This document shows, piece by piece, positions 52,303 through 63,349 of a stretch of DNA of 64,000 nt. The notes under the pieces were generated by a model. It was not told where the DNA came from. It saw nothing but the letters and a program-made list of their open reading frames with translations, and made no database searches. The first letter of the stretch is position 1, and every line of letters starts with the position of its first letter. Origin of the DNA: Paralichthys olivaceus. Taxonomy: Eukaryota; Chordata; Actinopteri; Pleuronectiformes; Paralichthyidae. The DNA lies in NCBI RefSeq assembly GCF_024713975.1, contig NC_091116.1, positions 2,938,463-3,002,462 on the forward strand. Reading direction: 5' to 3'. Made by a program: the position numbers and the translations under genes.

Positions 52303-54645
52303 CAGCTCTGTCTCCCATCTAGCCCTAATGTAATCAGTTGAAGCACTCGTACAGTCTCTGAGGTTTTCATATAACACAGATACCACCTTGATTTTTGACC
52401 CATTATATACTCGCATTAGTACATCTATCACTCCGTTTAATATTTTTGCACTCCCTATTTCCCTTATAATATAATGCCTTAGCTGTAGTTATCTAAAAAA
52501 ATATCCTAAATTTTTAATCCATACATTTCTCTAAGGTCCTGAAAAGACATGTTGTTTCCATTCTTTAGTATTGTACACATGGCAGTGATTCCCTTCCTCT
52601 CCCAGTTTCTGTATGTCAGGTCACTCAAGTTTGGCTTGAATCTTTCATCATATGCAATCCAGCTCAACAATCTCACTTTCTTTTCCAATCTATGCCTTTT
52701 ATTGAAATCAGCCCAGATAGTCAGTGTGTGGGAGGTTATTGGATCTATTGAACCCTTTAGTGTTTTTATCAATGTAATGTTGCCCAAAAGGGATTGCACT
52801 GGTTTGTTAGCCACCCTCATCTCAATCTCTTTCCATTTGGAGTTATAATGCTTGTCACACCACTTGACCAAGTTGTGCTGCCTCATAATAATCCTTTAAA
52901 TTTGGGAGTGCCATACCCCCCCGATTCTTAGCCAGTTGTAGCGTGCTATATTTTATTCTTGGTTTTTTACCACTCCAAATGAACCTCGATATCAATTTGT
53001 TTTAAATCTTTCTAACGGTATCTTGACAGTAAGGGACTGGAAGAAATACAACAGCCTCAGGAAAATGTTCATTTTAATAATGTCAATCTTTGAACTGAAC
53101 TCCAGTGATATGGTCGACCATTTCTCAATATCCTCTTAATTTGTATATGAATCTGATCACAATGAAAACATGGCTGGAATTATCTTCTGAAGATGGCTTA
53201 TCTGTTTTGTTAGGGTTACCCCAAGATATTTTATGCTTTCTGACTTCCATTTCCATTTATAAGCATTTGTAATTTCTTGGGAAGGGGTATAATTAAAAGC
53301 CAGAATCTGTGTTTTATTCACATTTGTTTTATATCATGAGTGGTCTCTGTATATCCTTATATACTTAAATGTGTTAGGCTTGTATCAGGTCTTTCTAAAT
53401 ATATTATTACATCGTCTGCAAACAGACTTATTACATGTTTTGGTTTTTTAATATGTATTCCCTTTATTTCCTCACACTGTCTTATAGCCTGCGCCAGAGG
53501 TTCAATGTATAAGTCAAAGAGGAGAGGGGACAGGCAACATCCTTGGCGTGTTCCCCTCTGTAGCTTTATGCTTTTTGTTAGACTACCATTCATTTTTATT
53601 CTAGCTATAGCATTCTGGTATATTGTATTGATGCATTTAATGGCTTCTTTGTTAAATCCAAAACATTCTAATGTTAAATATACCAATATCCAATTTACGC
53701 CATCAAAAGCCTTTTCGCCATCAAGACTCAGCAATATAGCCTTAGTTTCCTTCATTTGTATCGAGTTTACTATTTGCAGGGTCCTTCTTATGTTATCTAA
53801 TGTTTGTCGTCCTGTAGTAAATCCAGTTTGGTCCTCGTCAATTAATTCTGTCATGAAATTCTGATATCTCCTTGCTATAATTGATGTGTATATGTTGTAA
53901 TCTACATTGAGCATAGAAATGGGTCTGTAATTGTTACAATATTCTGCGTCTTTACCCTCCAGATATGATTGCTTCATTACATGAGGGTGGCAATCTACCT
54001 TCCTTAAGGGCAGTGGCGGTTCTACATTGAGTTACTCCCCGGGCGAGGGGTGTTATATAAAGTAGAGTAATGTGTATAGTCTTTTTCCTTCGGATGCAGT
54101 TCACGCCATACATCAAACAGTTTATGTTCCTTCAACGACATGTTTACAAATATAGATATATGTGTCTTATTTCTTTTTATACTTGTTGTGTCTACCCTAT
54201 GATCCATTATCATATTAAAATCACCAGCACATATCACTATACCTTCAGATTTTAAGGCCATGACTGGGAATAATGATTTAAAGAATTGTTTAGTACTCTC
54301 TGGAGGGGCATATACATTAATTAACGTAACTATCTCTTCCTCTAGTTTCCCCTTCACTATAATATATCATCCTTCTGTATCCTTGATTTCTTTTAGACAT
54401 TCAAATTTAGTTGAGTTTTGTATAAGTATTGCCACACCTCTTTTGTTCCTTTGTTTACAAGTACTGTAATAGGTGTTTCTAAAACCAAATTTCTTCAGCT
54501 TTTCATGCTCTTCCTGGGAAAGGTGTGTTTCCTGCATGAAGATAACTTGAGCCTTAAGTTTTCTCATTTTCAAAATTATCTTAGTCCTTTTAATTGGATT
54601 ATTTAACCCATTAACATTTAACGACACTAACGATATGCTGTTCAT
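52303..54645 (-). mobile_element. L1-clade LINE (copy B), internally deleted, no 3' end
   Basis: Counterpart of 15265-17640. RT motifs SLDGEKAFDGVNW, RGTRQGCCLSPLLF and FADD (Asp codon at 53411-53413) are intact. The ORF2 start lacks A's TGA. It shares the endonuclease-to-RT deletion near 54022 and the 3' truncation into the duplicated exon fragment. Small extra deletions (about 52910, 53000, 53960) are private to B. Confidence 0.85.
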
Positions 54646-54676
54646 TTATAGCTTTGGAAAATGGCATTATACTCCA

Positions 54677-54716
<40 letters not shown>

Positions 54717-54914
54717 CCATGAGAACAAACAATAGCCCAAAGAACATTGAGCAACTCAGCAATAAAAAAAAAATCGAACTAAGAATACAACAGTAGGCAC
54801 TTGCCCCCCACGTTTCCCCCGTGGGTTGAGGGGAAATTCAGATGAAATATGGGGGCCCCTCCTTAGTGAGGTCCATTCTTGTTATCCAGATTCTCTTGAG
54901 CATCTGTCTCATTA

Positions 54915-55820
54915 ATTCAATTCAATTCAATTTTTTTTATATAGTGCCAATTCATAATTTACATTATCTCAAGGCACTTTACATTTAAAAGTCAAGACCT
55001 TAAAACAATATTAACGTAGAGAAACCCAACAGTTCCCACAATGAGCAAGCACTGTGGGGAGGAAAAACTCCCTCATTAACAGGGAGAAACCTCTGGCAGA
55101 ACCAGGCTCAATGTGGGCGGTCATCTGCCTCGACCGGTTGGGGTGAGGAAAGAAAAGTAAGGGGGGAGGAAAGGAGAGATGGGTGGAAAGCGGGGGAGAG
55201 AAGAGAGAGATAACAATAACAATGTAGTGATCTACAACAGGATTATATATATTAATGAATTACTGAGTTATTGTAATTAATGATAAAAATGGTGATGGTA
55301 GTTGTTGTTGTCCTGCAGTCCCGGTGCCAGAGTTATCTGAAACGAGAGAGAGAGAAGAGCCAGAGGGACTATGGGAGGAAAAAGTGACACTTTGACATGA
55401 TGACATGTTAAAATAAATAAATAAATAAATAAACAGGTGTGGGGGGGCAGAGAGACAGAGAGACAGAGGGAAGTGATGAAGTGCTCAGTGCATAATGGGA
55501 GTTCCCCCAGCAGTCTAAACCTATAGCAGCACAACTAAGGGATGGTTCAGGACTCACCTGATCCAGCCCTAACTATAGGCTTTGTCAAAGAGGAAGGTTT
55601 TTAGTTTTACTTTAAATGCTGGGACAGTGTCTGCCTCCCGAACCCAGATTGGGAGCTGGTTCCATAGGAGAGGAGCCTGATAGCTAAAAGTTCTACCTCC
55701 TGCTCTACTCTTACAGACTCTTGGAACCACTAGAGAGCCTGTGTTTTGGGAATGAAGTGATCATTACAGCTCACACATACAGCGTCCGATCAGTCCTAAC
55801 AGTGAAGACTGAAGACCTAT
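54915..55820 (-). mobile_element. CR1/L2 LINE 3' fragment (copy B)
   Basis: Counterpart of 17891-18860 with a shorter (ATTCA)n tail and a deletion near 55211. ORF2 C-terminal coding is readable on the minus strand at 55570-55690 (LLWNQLPIWV). Confidence 0.82.
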
Positions 55821-56685
55821 ATACAATCTCTTAGACTATTTGTCTTCAGTGTCTAACATGTGTTATCTTTCACTTACTTATTCATTTAGATGCACTTACA
55901 TACTTTATTTGTCCATTCCTCTGTATTTCTGTAGTTTATGTTTTGCTCGTGTTGCGGTGTCCTCTTTGTTTCCTACCTGTTGCCATGGCCATGTCCCAGT
56001 GTATCCTCATTCTGGCCATAGGTGTCTAGAAACGGATTCCTCTCTCTTTTAAAACTTTCTTAATTCCCGCGTACTCCTTTCTTTTCTGAATTATTTCCGT
56101 GGAATAGTCACATTATTGGAAATAGTATTAGTTAGGTGATAAGTTGCAACATCATGTCCCAATTGGAGATTAGCCGTGCTGCACTGCTGCTGTGCCTGTG
56201 GAACAAAGAAGAAATGAACAATTAAGCCACAGTATCACTAATTCCAGCTCTGTCCAACAATCCATATATAATAGCTCCAAAGACTCCTGGAAGAGAAATT
56301 GTCCTACCCTGAAGAGCAGTCATCCACAGGAGGAAAAGTGGCCACCTCACAGCCCCAGTGGTGTGACTACTCTTGGAGATTCTCCCATCACAGTGTCCTC
56401 TCCATGCAGTCTCTCTGAATCTTCATCTGACGTGGCTGGCTGGAGGGGTGCGTTGACCAGTTCACATGTGAGAACAAAGCCTTTGCAGGGACTGGAGAAT
56501 ATACTCTGCCTTTTGGGTGAGGATAAATCAATATTTAGTGAAAAAATGGATGCGACTAAAGAGGAAGATGGAGAGCCCGTCATCAGTAGCGATCACTTAA
56601 ATAACGTTGACTGTTGTGCTGTGCTCCACGAGGAGTCAAAATAATGTTATTATTCATGACTTTGCCTCACACAGAGCACCAAAAA
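55821..56685 (-). mobile_element. ERV2 internal remnant (copy B)
   Basis: Counterpart of 18861-19733 with the primer-binding site at 56665-56681. A plus-strand frame of 150 codons (56192-56644; SSPCSLSESSSDVAGWRG region) is open here but interrupted in A by a TAA and indels. It runs opposite to the LTR, so I do not treat it as a gene. Confidence 0.4.
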
Positions 56686-57872
56686 TGTTGTGATTATGTA
56701 CTTTCCCTTGCGCGGGGTACGATTATGTACTTTCCTTCATGCGGGGCACCATTAAATGGTGTGCTTTTGGGCATTCAATAAATGTAGCTATCAGAGAAAT
56801 ATTAAATATTAATATTAAAAATATTAATATTAAACTGATAAAGGATAAATCGGGGCACCACCCTTCAAAGGAAGGGAAAAGATAGCCAATTTAAGAAATA
56901 AGTCTTACTGACTACAAATTTGGAACTCTGATTAATAATTAAATAAATAACTATAACCAAAATTACCACATCAATAGCTAGCAAAGTTGAAGGATATGGA
57001 GTTCTTGACAGTGTAGAGGTTGGCAAAATTCACACTTACGCAACATTAATGAAGATGGAGTTGTGAGACCATGTGGCTGAGATCACATGTATGTGTTAAG
57101 TTTGTGGAAATGAGTTTGTGAGGTGTTGGTGCCAGGTTAAAGAAAGTAGTTAGATGCATGCAAAGAAACTGATCAGTATAACAGAACTAACATTAACTTT
57201 CGAATGACATATTACCAAATATCACAACAACACAATTCAAACTTATAAACATCACATGAAATAGAAATAGGACTAAACAGTCCTTTGCTTAGCCTAGCGT
57301 AATAATAGAACCCAGTTGTGTTACCCGTCCATGAAAAAGAGGGAAAGTTCCTTTTTGGATGTGCTGTTTGAAGTCGAGTGAAGTGGTCTTGTTGGTTTGT
57401 GGCTCCTGTTGTGCATCTGGTGGTCAGACCTTGTGTCGTGGCCAATTGTGCTGAAGTTCTTAGGCAGGCTCTCGCGTCACTGCCTTTGGAAGGTTTTAGC
57501 AGTCTGCTCCAGGCAGGCCTGCTGGAAGTTGAGGAGCTTGTGTAGGGAGGAAGTCTCCCTGGCTGGGAGAGCAGGGCCAGAACCTACTCCACCAGGAGCG
57601 GTCAGCAGGGGAAGAGGCAGAACAGAGAAGAGAGCTAGGAAACTTGGCTTATATTGGCCTTGTGACCTCATGGGTCATGGGGCACACAGTGACCAATAGT
57701 GGTTGAGAGTTGTCTTCAGGAGCAGTTTTACCACCTATATGTGAAGATGAAGAACCCTGGGAGACTGAGTTCTGGAAGCTCTCCTTTGTCTCCAGAGCAA
57801 AGGAGACATGCGGTCAGGCTTTTGACTACACATGTAGGCCCAACTATGGTTCACAGATACCAGGTCCCAACA
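56686..57872 (-). mobile_element. ERV2 LTR (copy B), 1187 bp
   Basis: Same ends and length as 19734-20920, with CCAATATAAG promoter-like sequence near 57647-57657. Confidence 0.62.
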
Positions 57873-57904
57873 TGACATTATGGCTTCATTGAATGAAAAT
57901 GTAT

Positions 57905-58123
57905 TTAACTTATCTCGATGTGCTTCTTCAGGTTGGACGGGGAGTTTTTGAATGCCAATATTTCAGTCACTCTCTGTAGGCATAACAGGCACTTAATCTG
58001 GTAGGAAGAATCTTTCACTCCAACGTACGAAAATATTTCTTGAAAATACGGTAACGTGTAACGTTATCTTCATCACCACCACGGAGTTCACCAAGTTCGT
58101 CACTTTAGTCGAGATGCTCGTCA
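57905..58123 (-). pseudogene. BED-finger fragment (copy B), frameshifted
   Basis: Counterpart of 20953-21171. A 1-bp net insertion at about 58050 (GGTAACGTGTAACG versus GGCCGGTGTAACG) breaks the frame upstream of the CxxC motif. Confidence 0.5.
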
Positions 58124-58559
58124 TCTGCTACTGGAGCATGAACGTAAGCAGCAGAGCCGGCAGCAAGTGCTTCCATGATGGCATCAATAATGTGACATGC
58201 CCGTGTAGTAAAATTTCTGTTCATTACACTGTGTCACATATGAATGTCACTATGTACCTTTAATCTGCACTGCAAACTGAGGAGTGATTATAACATAAAT
58301 TGCTAATGATTACAATAAGTTTAAGACAGATATTACGAATCATCAAACGAATCAAACAATATACTCTATGTGTAACAATCAGTATGTAGTGTATGTATAA
58401 CTTATGTGAAGAAATGATAATCTTTTTTTTTTTTAAAGGCAGTCTGACAAGAATGAAATATAATGGTGACAAATATCTTTTAAAAAAATAGTAAATGGTT
58501 TGGACAGATATAATGGTGTCAAGAGTAAGAAAAACTGTGTAAAAGAAAAAGAGACTCAT
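58124..58559. other. Non-coding; start of the block lost from copy A
   Basis: From about 58301 the sequence is absent from A. It contains a T-run at 58422-58436 and no gene. Confidence 0.5.
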
Positions 58560-58890
58560 CATGGTACGGTAGGGGCTCTCCAGAGGGAAAGTCCCAGCTC
58601 CAAGGCCAAAGCAACCCAGGTGTTTGGAGGCTTTCCAGGGGTAAATTCAAGTCCAACGTACGCAAGTAACCCCGGTGCTTGGAGACTTTCCAGGGGGAAG
58701 GTCGTAACAGGTGTGGCCCTTAAGGATAGATAAAGCGGAGCAACACCACTGTTAGCCAGAGTTCTTCTGGTGCAGCTCCGGCTCGCTACTGAATGCTCTC
58801 AGGTTTTGTTGTCGACAATAAAACTCTGCTGCTTTTAAGTTGACTTCTACTGCTTTTTTATTTGACTGAATTTTTGGACTTTTGGACACC
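58560..58890 (+). mobile_element. Probable solo LTR with kappa-B-like motifs
   Basis: Three related enhancer-like motifs: inverse GGGACTTTCC (58586-58595), GAGGCTTTCC (58627-58636) and GAGACTTTCC (58682-58691). A GATAAAG TATA-like box (about 58727) and an AATAAA polyadenylation signal (58817-58822) follow, then CTCTGCTGCTTTTAAGTTGA. Enhancer-TATA-AATAAA spacing within 300 bp is LTR-like. Ends and target duplication were not resolved, and no interior genes are nearby. Confidence 0.4.
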
Positions 58891-59109
58891 ACCAACGAAT
58901 GTGTTGTGTAGTGTATATGAAAAAAGACGCTAACAGGCAAGCTAATTCAGAGGAACAAACTTCACTCTTTCTTATTCAGGTACCAGTCACAGTCACTCTC
59001 TTCTTCATGGGGTACATCGAGTGACACTGCCACCCACTGGCATAATATATATTGCAGGCACACGTATATACTACGAAAAGTTTACGGCATTACGTCACCA
59101 ACTCAAATT

Positions 59110-59318
59110 TCTTCTGATTTTAATTTGTAGTAATGAGTAACGAAGATGGTTAGGAGAAATGTCTTGGAGTAAAAGCACACATTTTACTTAGGAAATATAG
59201 TGGAGTAAAAGTGAAAGTTGTCAGAAATAAAAATAACAAAGTAAAGGACAGATATGTGAAATTTCTACTTAAGTAGAAATGTAAAGAAGTATTTGTACTT
59301 CGTTACATTACAACACTG
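59110..59318 (-). mobile_element. hAT-type MITE end
   Basis: The minus strand begins CAGTGTTGTAATGTAACGAA and continues with ACTTAAGTAGAAATTTC, a widespread fish non-autonomous hAT family. The opposite end near 59110-59125 (AGTAATGAGTAACG) is similar but diverged. Confidence 0.55.
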
Positions 59319-59358
59319 GGTAAGGTCAGCTCAGGTGCTGTTGGATGGGCGCTGCTGA

Positions 59359-60969
59359 CTACTTCCAACACTGTGGTTTTCTCAACCCCAGAGCGTGGCG
59401 GATTCTCTTCCAGAGTGAAGTCTTCTTTGGTTTCTCAGGGAGAACACTGGAGAGAGACTTCTCCTCAGTGACATCATCCTTACTCTCTCCATTGAGCTCC
59501 CGACTGGAAACATCAGCTTCATGACAGTGGCAGACCACATTGTAAGAAGCTTTGAGCTTCATCAGCTCTTCTTGGAGAACCTTCTTCTCCTGGAGCTCAG
59601 TGTTGAACTTCTCCTGGTTGGTAGTCTGATTTTGACAGACCTCATGATAAGAATCTCTGAGCTTCATCAGCTCTGCTTGGAGAACGTTCTTTTCCTGCTT
59701 CTCCTCCTGGAGCTCAGTGTAGAACTTCTCCTGGTTGGTAGTCTGATTCAGACAGACCTCATGATAAGAAGCTCTGAGCTTCATCAGCTCTTCTTGAAGC
59801 GCATTATTCTCATCCTGAAGCAGATCGCTGGTTTGAGTCTCCTTGTCCATGGAGTCAATCTTTTGGCTGTGAGCTTGCCTTTCCTCCATCTCTGTCACCA
59901 CAAGCTCAACCCTGCTCAAATCCCTTTTCAAAAGGGCCACCTTCTCCTTCAGAGCCACATTGTCCTCTTCCAGAGCCTTCACCTTGTTGCTTTGTACAGC
60001 CAGTTTGCCATTGTGGGCTTTAGAGTGAGCTGTCATTTTCTCCTTCTCCCGAATCAGAAGCTCATCGTTCTGTTTGAGCTTCTCTTCCAGAGCCTTCAGC
60101 TTGTTGCTCTGTACAGCAAGTTCAGCCAGTTTACCATTGTGGGCTTTAGAGTGAGCTGTCATTTTCTCCTTCTCCCGAATCAGAAGCTCATCGTTCTGTT
60201 TGAGCTTCTCTTCCAGAGCCTTCACCTTGTTGCTCTGTACAGCAAGTTCAGCCAGTTTACCATTGTGGGCTTTAGAGTGAGCTGTCATTTTCTCCTTCTC
60301 CCTAATCAGAAGCTCATCCTTCTGTTTGAGCTTCTCTTCCAGAGCCTTCACCTTGTTGCTCTGTACAGCCAGTTCAGCCAGTTTACCATTGTGGGCTTTA
60401 GAGTGAGCTGTCATTTTCTCCTTCTCCCTCATCAGAAGCTCATCGTTCTGTTTGAGCTTCTCTTCCAGAGCCTTCACCTTGTTGCTCTGTACAGCCAATT
60501 CAGCCAGTTTGCCAGTGTAGGCTTTAGAGTGAGCTGTCATTTTCTCCTGCTCCCTCATCAGAATCTCATCGTTCTGTTTGAGCTTCTCTTCCAGAGCCTT
60601 CACCTTGTTGCTCTGTACAGCCAGTTCAGCCAGTTTGCCATTGTGGGCTTTAGAGTGAGCTGTCATTTTCTCCTTCTCCCTCATCAGAAGCTCATCGTTC
60701 TCTTTGAGCTTCTCTTCCAGAGCCTTCACCTTGTTGCTCTGTACAGCCAGTTCAGCCAGGACACCAATGTGGGCTTTAGAGCGAGCTGTCATTTTCTCCT
60801 GCTCCCTTATCAGAAGCTCATCATTCAGTTTGAGCTTCTCTTTCAGAGCCTTAATCTCAGACTGCATTGTTCCACATGTCTGAAAAATGGAAACATGGAA
60901 TTCATTATTAAAAGACCTGAACCTGAACATACATTTCTAAAAAAAAAAAATTCTTACCAGGATGTCCAT
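59359..60969 (-). CDS. Coiled-coil protein with seven 42-residue repeats (two exons)
   Basis: Best intact gene in the window; product unnamed. Exon 1 (60958-60969) encodes MDIL, then donor GTAAGAAT. Exon 2 (60879-59359; acceptor TTCCATTTTTCAG) continues in phase with TCGTMQSEIKALKEKL and runs to TAA, about 510 residues. Seven tandem units of VKALEEKLKQNDELLIREKE plus MTAHSKAHNGKLAELAVQSN and K follow. Each is 42 residues, exactly six heptads, giving a continuous parallel coiled coil (the seventh has lost three residues). A second set of three repeats with LQEELMKLRASYHEVC and NQTTNQEKF follows. A basic C-terminus ends SLWKRIRHALGLRKPQCWK. No signal peptide or membrane segment. Similar SLWKR-RH-LGLRKP tails occur, as I recall, in uncharacterised fish coiled-coil proteins. 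Copy A retains only exon 1. Confidence 0.82.
59994..60876. repeat. 126-bp coding tandem repeat (7 units)
   Basis: Near-identical 126-bp units, each starting with the complement of GTGAAGGCTCTGGAAGAGAA, encode the 42-residue coiled-coil repeats. Units 4-7 are most alike, suggesting recent unequal exchange or conversion; the last is 9 bp shorter. The composition also keeps the opposite strand free of stops. Confidence 0.93.
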
Positions 60970-62602
60970 TTTGGTAAAGGGGGATTTGTAGTTATGAGAG
61001 CAGTGTCTTTTTGATGAACTTTTACTGAACAAATCAGCGGTTGTCTCCGTAGGCAGGATTGTTGTCTTCACTAATGAGGACTGTGGTCTTCTCAGTTGAC
61101 GGTCTGTTATTTTCACAAGCTAATAACTTGAAGCAAGGGAACTTGTTATTTATGTTTGGTAGTTCAGAGGACCAAAGAAATATCCTTTAATGTCTAGAGT
61201 TTTTGGTTCTTTGATTGGATTTGATAAGGATTTGCAGGCCAGCAATCCCTTTGATGGATGGCCCCTCATCAATCATCAAAGAAGATTTTAAGAAGCAACC
61301 GTTTCCATGGCAATTTTTATAACTGCACAACATGGCGGCCCCTGGGGGTTTATCAGGTTGACTTCTATATGATGCACATCACTGCGGAGCATACACAAAT
61401 CCTGAGCTAGGCGGCTACTATACACATGTTGCACTGATAGCTACAGTGATCCCTGTCTGAGACTGAGGTTAGTCTCTAGACCAAATGAAGAAAATCAATC
61501 AAGGATTTCACATCCATTAGATAATGTGTGATAATCTTGAGGGAATAAATGAAATATGCTATGAAGTGTTAAATTAAGTATGTAGATATGTACATAAGCA
61601 TCAACAAAATATAAGTCTATGTGTCAGTAAGCACATAGTGTGAAATCTTAACAGCACAAGCATTATAAAATAAATGTAGTAGGATGAAAATAAAATAATG
61701 AAAATGGAAAACACTGTAGAGCAGCTGTAGTCAACTACTTTACCATCACCGGAAAGTGGGTACATTTTTGCAAACTAATTTTTGCATTGTGTGTCACTGA
61801 GAGCATGGGGAATTGTGCATTTCTGCAGCATGTTTGGATTCGTGTTTGTAAAAAATGTGTGTGTGTGTTTGTGTGTCAGGAAAGTGTGGACCTTGATGCT
61901 GGCTGGTTTCTAAAACTGATGCGAAATAATTGAGAGGATGTATATTTACATGTTGATCTATGTGATTTTAGTGTGTGAGAGCTATCGATGCACAACACAG
62001 GCACTGACATTCTGTGATTAAGCATTGTATTGTTGTGTGTTGTTCATGTGTTCAATGTGATTTGACACTGCAAATAAAGGTTTCATATTTTAATTTCATT
62101 CATAGATTCATGGCTATTGAGCAGTGCTTTGTGAGTGTTGGTCGAATACTGTCACTGGCATAAAATATTAATGAAAATGCATATTATTAATATTTGTATG
62201 TGTGTATATTAAATCAATACAATTGTCAATGCTTCTGCATATGTGTTTGACTGTTTCCATTTAACTTAATTTACTATGTTCCACTTAATACTGGGCTAAA
62301 AGGATTTTTTTATGTAATATTTATGTCTTTGTTATTCACATTAGTCATCCAATCATTACTGATTTGATGATATAGAGCTCAATCTGAATGCAGACAATTA
62401 TTTCTTCAATGCAAAATATATTTTAAAAATCTTGCCTCCATTTGTTTACATATGATAATGAACAAAAATAATAACCAACAGATTTGACACATCTCACACA
62501 ATTCATTGACCCTCAGCATCCAGCCCTTCATCAGCCGTGAGTGTGGCACATTAAGTCATTCTTTGTCGTATATTGTCATCAATAATTTAATAATAATTTA
62601 TC
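60970..62602 (-). promoter_or_regulatory. 5' flank of the coiled-coil gene
   Basis: The immediate upstream sequence (60970-61300) carries an inverted CCAAT (TTGATTGGATTTG, about 61205-61220) and is nearly identical to A 21366-21700. A GT tract lies at about 61856-61880 and AATAAA at about 62077. No exon was seen in the remainder; the promoter call is inference from position. Confidence 0.35.
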
Positions 62603-62819
62603 TCAGACTCCCTCTCCGGAATCGAACCCTGAATCCCTGTTACCTGTGGTCATTGTAGGCACAAAAAGTACCATTGAAAGTTGATAGGGCAGACATTCGA
62701 ATGAGACGTCGCCACCACGAGGGCCAGCGATCAGTTCGAGGTCATCTAGTGTCACCAAAGCAGCCGGGGCACCACGGGTCTGATAAATGCACACGTCCCC
62801 GAAGGTCAGCGCCCGTTGG
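62603..62819 (-). rRNA. 18S rRNA fragment (copy B), pseudogene
   Basis: Counterpart of 22999-23215: the same segment of 18S, the same ends and the same internal deletion, with a few private substitutions (for example GCGATCAG here versus GTGATCAG in A). Confidence 0.9.
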
Positions 62820-63349
62820 GGAAGCGGAGAGCGGGCGGGGAGTGGAGTTTGGTTGGGGGGGTGGGATTTTGCGGAAGTTATTTTGCAAAAGGGGTAAGAA
62901 CTCATACATCGCCTGGTACACTGGCGCTGACAAGTAGAAAAATTTTGCTTAATTTTGCCTTTATACACCAAATTAAAGATTAGACTCTCCTCTTCCCAAC
63001 AATATCAGCTTTCCACCCTAGCACAAACTGGCTGCTAGTAATCAGACATTTAGTGTGGTCCATTTCAGGCAGCTTTCGGAGCTGGGGCAGAAGTCAAACT
63101 TCTTTCACTTACAATGTTTGAACACTGCTGCTAATGTGTTTAAACATGTTTAGGCATGTGCAGGAATGTGTTTAATTAGTTGTAACTTCATAAAAAAGGA
63201 CTTTATGGCAAGTAATTACATATCGTCACAACCTCACTCAGTCTGAGAATCATCATCACTGGTGGTGCACTTTTCAGCTTGAGTAAATTATCTGTTAATC
63301 TCAGGCAGGTCTCTCAATACAGCAAAACAATTCTTTACAAACTACTTTT
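62820..63349. other. Non-coding flank to the end of copy B
   Basis: Same as A 23216-23746. No gene. Confidence 0.6.

Larger units (their letters stand above)
30783..63349. repeat. Segmental duplication, copy B
   Basis: Direct-orientation partner of 156-23746, longer because of later insertions: an L1 at 32816-38887, and a hAT plus Tc1 at 47345-50280. It also retains 58300-60957, which A has lost. Relative to A it is deleted at 31441 (2.49 kb) and near 39575 (0.4 kb). The right end meets an L1 3' end at 63350, so the true end of the duplication may lie beyond the window. Confidence 0.93.

Noticed and set aside
56192-56644. 150-codon plus-strand frame next to the ERV2 LTR
   Set aside because: It runs opposite to the element orientation implied by the primer-binding site, is broken in copy A (19240-19690), and has no recognised domain.
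59521-61014. Plus-strand 497-codon frame as a gene
   Set aside because: It mirrors the repeated coiled-coil exon, has no splice or start context, and reads Leu/Phe-rich low-complexity repeats.
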